A DNA stretch of 9,466 bases, from NCBI GenBank assembly GCA_945827565.1, contig CALZNR010000028.1, forward strand, positions 1-9,466, in the 5' to 3' direction. The stretch's first letter is position 1, and each line of letters begins with the position of its first letter. Made by a program: the position numbers and the translations under genes. The notes beneath the pieces are model-generated. The model was not told where the DNA came from. It was given only the letters and a program-made list of their open reading frames with translations, and did no database searches. Shown here in pieces: positions 6,875 through 9,466 of this stretch. Origin of the DNA: an uncultured Prevotella sp. Its GTDB lineage: Bacteria; Bacteroidota; Bacteroidia; Bacteroidales; Bacteroidaceae.

Positions 6875-8050
6875 ATGGCTGAATCGAACTTCGTTGACTA
6901 CGTGAAAATTTATTGTCGCTCGGGCAAGGGCGGCAAGGGCTCCATGCACCTGCGCCATGTGAAGTACAATCCCAATGGCGGACCCGATGGCGGGGATGGT
7001 GGCAATGGCGGTAGCATCTATCTCAGAGGCAACCACAACTACTGGACCCTGCTGCACCTGAAATATGAGCGCCACATCAAGGCAGAACACGGAGGCAACG
7101 GAGGCAGAGACAAATGCCATGGCACCAACGGCAAGGACGTGTATATAGATGTGCCTTGCGGCACGGTGGTGTATGATGCCGAGACAGGCAAGTATATCTG
7201 TGACGTGACCTACGATGGACAGGAGGTGCTGCTGCTCAAGGGCGGTAGGGGCGGACTGGGCAATTTCCAGTTTCGTACAGCCACCAATCAGGCTCCACGC
7301 TATGCGCAGCCCGGTGAGCCCATGCAGGAGATGACCATCATTCTTGAGCTCAAACTCTTGGCAGATGTGGGCTTGGTGGGCTTCCCCAATGCAGGCAAAT
7401 CCACACTGCTGTCGGCACTCTCCAGTGCGCGCCCCAAGATAGCCAACTATCCTTTCACCACCCTCGAACCCTCGTTGGGCATTGTGGCATACCACGACCG
7501 CCAGTCGTTTGTTATGGCAGATATCCCCGGCATCATCGAGGGAGCCAGTGAGGGCAAGGGACTGGGACTCCGCTTTCTGCGACACATAGAGCGCAACTCG
7601 CTGCTGCTCTTCATGGTGCCCGGCGACACCGACGACATCAAGCACGAGTATGAAGTGCTGTTGGGAGAACTGGAGAACTTCAACCCCGACATGCTCGACA
7701 AGCATCGTGTGCTGGCAGTGACCAAGTGCGACCTGCTGGACGAGGAGCTGATAGAGATGCTCAAGGAAACACTGCCCACTGATCTGCCCGTGGTGTTTAT
7801 CTCCTCGGTAACAGGCTATGGCATCAACGAACTCAAGGATGTGCTGTGGAAGGAACTCAACAGCGAAAGCAACAAGCTGCAGAGCATCATGGGCGAAGAC
7901 ACGCTGGTGCATCGCGACAAGGATATGTCGCGCTTCCTCCGTGAGATGGCTGATGAGGGAGAGGATGAGGAGATAGTCTATGTGGATGAAGACGAGATAG
8001 AAGACCTTGACGACTTTGAGTACGAGATAGAGGAGGATGAGGATGAGTGA
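6875..8050 (+). CDS. obgE: Obg family GTPase
   Basis: A 391-residue GTPase that acts in 50S ribosomal subunit maturation and couples GTP/ppGpp status to growth; cytoplasmic and ribosome-associated. The glycine-rich Obg fold occupies residues 1-158 ([30 protein letters not shown]). The G domain follows: G1 GFPNAGKST (169-177), G2 YPFTT (192-196), G3 DIPG (216-219), G4 TKCD (283-286) and G5 SSVTG (310-314). The last 30-odd residues are almost wholly acidic with no OCT domain, as I recall for Bacteroidetes Obg. I start at the ATG at 6875 because [20 protein letters not shown] is the conserved family N-terminus; an in-frame ATG at 6836 would add 13 residues from within the structured leader. The acidic codons at the 3' end run into pgeF, so the two are probably translationally coupled. 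Confidence 0.97.
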   Translation: MAESNFVDYVKIYCRSGKGGKGSMHLRHVKYNPNGGPDGGDGGNGGSIYLRGNHNYWTLLHLKYERHIKAEHGGNGGRDKCHGTNGKDVYIDVPCGTVVYDAETGKYICDVTYDGQEVLLLKGGRGGLGNFQFRTATNQAPRYAQPGEPMQEMTIILELKLLADVGLVGFPNAGKSTLLSALSSARPKIANYPFTTLEPSLGIVAYHDRQSFVMADIPGIIEGASEGKGLGLRFLRHIERNSLLLFMVPGDTDDIKHEYEVLLGELENFNPDMLDKHRVLAVTKCDLLDEELIEMLKETLPTDLPVVFISSVTGYGINELKDVLWKELNSESNKLQSIMGEDTLVHRDKDMSRFLREMADEGEDEEIVYVDEDEIEDLDDFEYEIEEDEDE

Positions 8051-8834
8051 GCCTCACCTGCTGTGCTATGACATGGGTAGGGGAGTGACGGCTTTCAGCA
8101 CCACCCGCTGCCAGGGATATAGCGAAGGCAAGTATGGAGCCTTCAACATCAATGAGTGGTGTGGCGACAATGAGCTGCATGTGCGTGCCAACCGTGAGGC
8201 ACTCTGTAGCAGTATGCAGATACCCTCTTCTGCCCTGTTGGTGCCCCACCAAGTGCATGGCACCGAGGTAAGGGTGGTTGACGAACCACTGCTGCAGGCT
8301 TCTGAACCGCAGCGCCGGCAGATGCTGGAGGGAGTGGATGCCCTTGTCACCAATATACCGCGGTGCTGCATAGGCGTTTCTACAGCCGACTGCATCCCCG
8401 TGCTGCTCTATGATGCCGCACATGCTGCCGTGGGTGCTGTCCATGCCGGTTGGCGAGGCACCGTGAAGCATATTGCGGCACACACCCTGCAGGTGATGCA
8501 GCGCACCTATGGCACCCGTGCCAGCGATGTGCGTGCCGTGATAGGTCCGGGCATCTCGCTTGCCGCCTTCGAGGTGGGCGATGAGGTGTATGAGCAGTTT
8601 GCAGAGGCTTTTCCCCACCATCCTGAGGTGTGTGCCAGATACGCCAAATGGCATATCGACCTGTGGCGCTGCAACCGCCTGGACCTGGAGAGTAGGGGAG
8701 TGCCCGCATCCCACATCCACGAAGCAGGGATATGCACCTATGGGCATACCGAAGAATTTTTCTCAGCCCGTCGCCTGGGAGTATCCTCTGGGCGCATCTA
8801 TACGGGCATCATGCTACATAACATGAAAATCTAA
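8043..8834 (+). CDS. pgeF: PgeF/YfiH/LACC1-family purine nucleoside phosphorylase (multicopper polyphenol oxidase-like)
   Basis: A 263-residue cytoplasmic protein of the DUF152 (YfiH/YlmD/LACC1) family. Members have been shown to act as purine nucleoside phosphorylases/adenosine deaminases, and E. coli YfiH is called peptidoglycan editing factor for keeping L-Ser out of cell-wall precursors. The zinc site is visible as H72 (HQVHG), C117 (STADCIP) and H134 (AVHAGWRG). [17 protein letters not shown] (168-183) and the C-terminal [14 protein letters not shown] (231-244) are further family blocks. The start is ambiguous between ATG 8037 and ATG 8043. I prefer 8043 because AGGAGG at 8031-8036 is then six bases away rather than touching the start codon. 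Either choice overlaps the end of obgE, by 8 or 14 bases, implying one transcript and coupled translation. The next gene follows the stop after four bases. Confidence 0.93.
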   Translation: MSEPHLLCYDMGRGVTAFSTTRCQGYSEGKYGAFNINEWCGDNELHVRANREALCSSMQIPSSALLVPHQVHGTEVRVVDEPLLQASEPQRRQMLEGVDALVTNIPRCCIGVSTADCIPVLLYDAAHAAVGAVHAGWRGTVKHIAAHTLQVMQRTYGTRASDVRAVIGPGISLAAFEVGDEVYEQFAEAFPHHPEVCARYAKWHIDLWRCNRLDLESRGVPASHIHEAGICTYGHTEEFFSARRLGVSSGRIYTGIMLHNMKI

Positions 8835-8838
8835 TAGA

Positions 8839-9420
8839 ATGAACCGAATGATCAAGAACCTGTTGTTTGTACTACTTTTCAACCTAAGCCTGCCTGTAGT
8901 GTCGCAGGAAACCTTCACTGCACTGGAGCAGCAGCAGATAAGTATTGCCACTCCGGGACTGTTTGACAAGTCGAACGCCTTTTCCATCGAACTGGATATC
9001 CTGGGCGCTGGCGACTACTCCTTTCCTTTGCCTGTGGGCAAGGCCAAGTTGCTGAACGACAATCTGGTGGAAATAACCACCACACCAGGCGATGCCGTCA
9101 AGGCCATGTTTGGCGGATGGGTGCGCCTGTCGCGCCATCACCCCACCTATGGATATGTGGTTGTGGTGCGCCACGACAACGGACTGGAAACAATGTATGC
9201 GCACAACGTGCAGAATCTGGTCAAGGTGGGGCAGCGCGTGGAAGCCGGACAAACCGTGGCCATCGTGAAGGCAGTGGGCAAACAAGCCTATTGCCATTTT
9301 GCCATTATGATCAATGGTGGCCGCATCAATCCCGAAACCATCCTCCATCTGTCATCGCATCGCTTGCTCAAGCAGGAACTGCTGTGCCGCAAGGCGGGTG
9401 AAACAGGAGCACATATCAGC
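8839..9420 (+). CDS. Secreted M23/LytM-domain protein, degenerate active site, 3' truncated by contig end
   Basis: 194 genuine residues are visible. Residues 1-22 form a signal peptide (basic MNRMIKN, then a hydrophobic stretch ending VVS before Q23), so the protein is exported. Residues about 55-170 are an M23 lysostaphin-type fold: ITTTPGDAVKA (79-89), RHDNGLETMYAHN (111-123) and YCHFAIMING (151-160). Active M23 peptidases have HxxxD and HxH zinc motifs; here the aligned positions read D74-N-L-V-E78 and Y151-C-H153, so only H153 of the zinc ligands and the YAH histidine H122 remain. By analogy with EnvC/NlpD-like LytM proteins it may regulate or bind wall hydrolases rather than cut peptidoglycan; this is inference. 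The gene lies four bases after pgeF and likely shares its transcript. From 9421 on the reading frame is sequencing adapter, so the true C-terminus is unknown. Confidence 0.85.
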
Positions 9421-9466
9421 CTGTCTCTTATACACATCTCCGAGCCCACGAGACAGGCAGAAATCT
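9421..9466 (+). other. Illumina Nextera adapter contamination (not genomic)
   Basis: CTGTCTCTTATACACATCT (9421-9439) is the exact 19-base Tn5 mosaic end used in Nextera libraries. CCGAGCCCACGAGAC (9440-9454) is the remainder of the Nextera read-2 adapter. AGGCAGAA (9455-9462) equals the N703 i7 index, and ATCT (9463-9466) begins the flow-cell arm. In the M23 reading frame it encodes LSLIHISEPTRQAEI, a known contaminant peptide of draft assemblies. The contig therefore ends at 9420 in biological terms. Confidence 0.98.

Noticed and set aside
5717..7912. 731-codon open frame on the minus strand
   Set aside because: It lies antisense to both hppA and obgE and crosses their promoter region, and its composition (His, Gly and Cys rich) is typical of an antisense shadow. 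The same applies to 4493-5641 and 635-1312.
1..9420. CRISPR array, tRNA, insertion sequence, prophage or defence genes
   Set aside because: No regularly spaced repeats, tRNA cloverleaf, terminal inverted repeats with transposase, or phage/defence protein motifs are visible.

Overview
The window is a chromosomal segment of a Bacteroidota bacterium, most likely a Bacteroidales member close to Prevotella/Bacteroides. The reasons are -7 boxes of the TAnnTTTG type, A-rich leaders without a Shine-Dalgarno before adk and hppA, a short-LID adenylate kinase, an Obg GTPase with an acidic tail, and a receiver/PEP-pyruvate-binding protein of a type I know from Bacteroidales. All recognisable genes are on the + strand. 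The long minus-strand ORFs lie antisense to them and look like codon-bias shadows.

Layout: positions 1-635 hold no convincing protein gene. They contain a GC-richer, self-complementary stretch (about 250-500) that could be an uncharacterised structured RNA, then an intrinsic-terminator-like hairpin (530-568). From 680 to 3640 lies a 986-residue protein with two receiver-like domains and a pyruvate-phosphate-dikinase N-terminal (ATP-grasp) region, lacking the phosphohistidine and PEP-barrel domains of true PEP synthases. A short AT-rich gap with inverted and direct repeats leads to adk (3765-4337). A 15-bp-stem terminator hairpin separates adk from hppA (4517-6721), a membrane pyrophosphatase with residues of the K+-dependent, Na+-pumping (possibly Na+/H+) type. 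A promoter-like site and a structured leader precede obgE (6875-8050). obgE overlaps pgeF (8043-8834), which is followed after four bases by a secreted, degenerate M23/LytM-domain protein starting at 8839.

The last 46 bases (9421-9466) are not genomic. They are the Nextera mosaic end, the rest of the read-2 adapter, an eight-base index matching Nextera N703, and the first four bases of the flow-cell arm. The window is therefore the end of an assembled contig with untrimmed adapter, and the M23 gene is cut off there with a false 15-residue tail.

The genes mostly serve energy and nucleotide housekeeping (adenylate kinase, PPi-driven ion pumping), ribosome assembly (Obg) and cell-wall maintenance (PgeF, LytM protein). 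I see no CRISPR array, insertion sequence, phage gene, tRNA or defence system. The least understood items are the receiver/ATP-grasp protein, the candidate RNA at 250-500 and the obgE leader; none amounts to a demonstrated new system.
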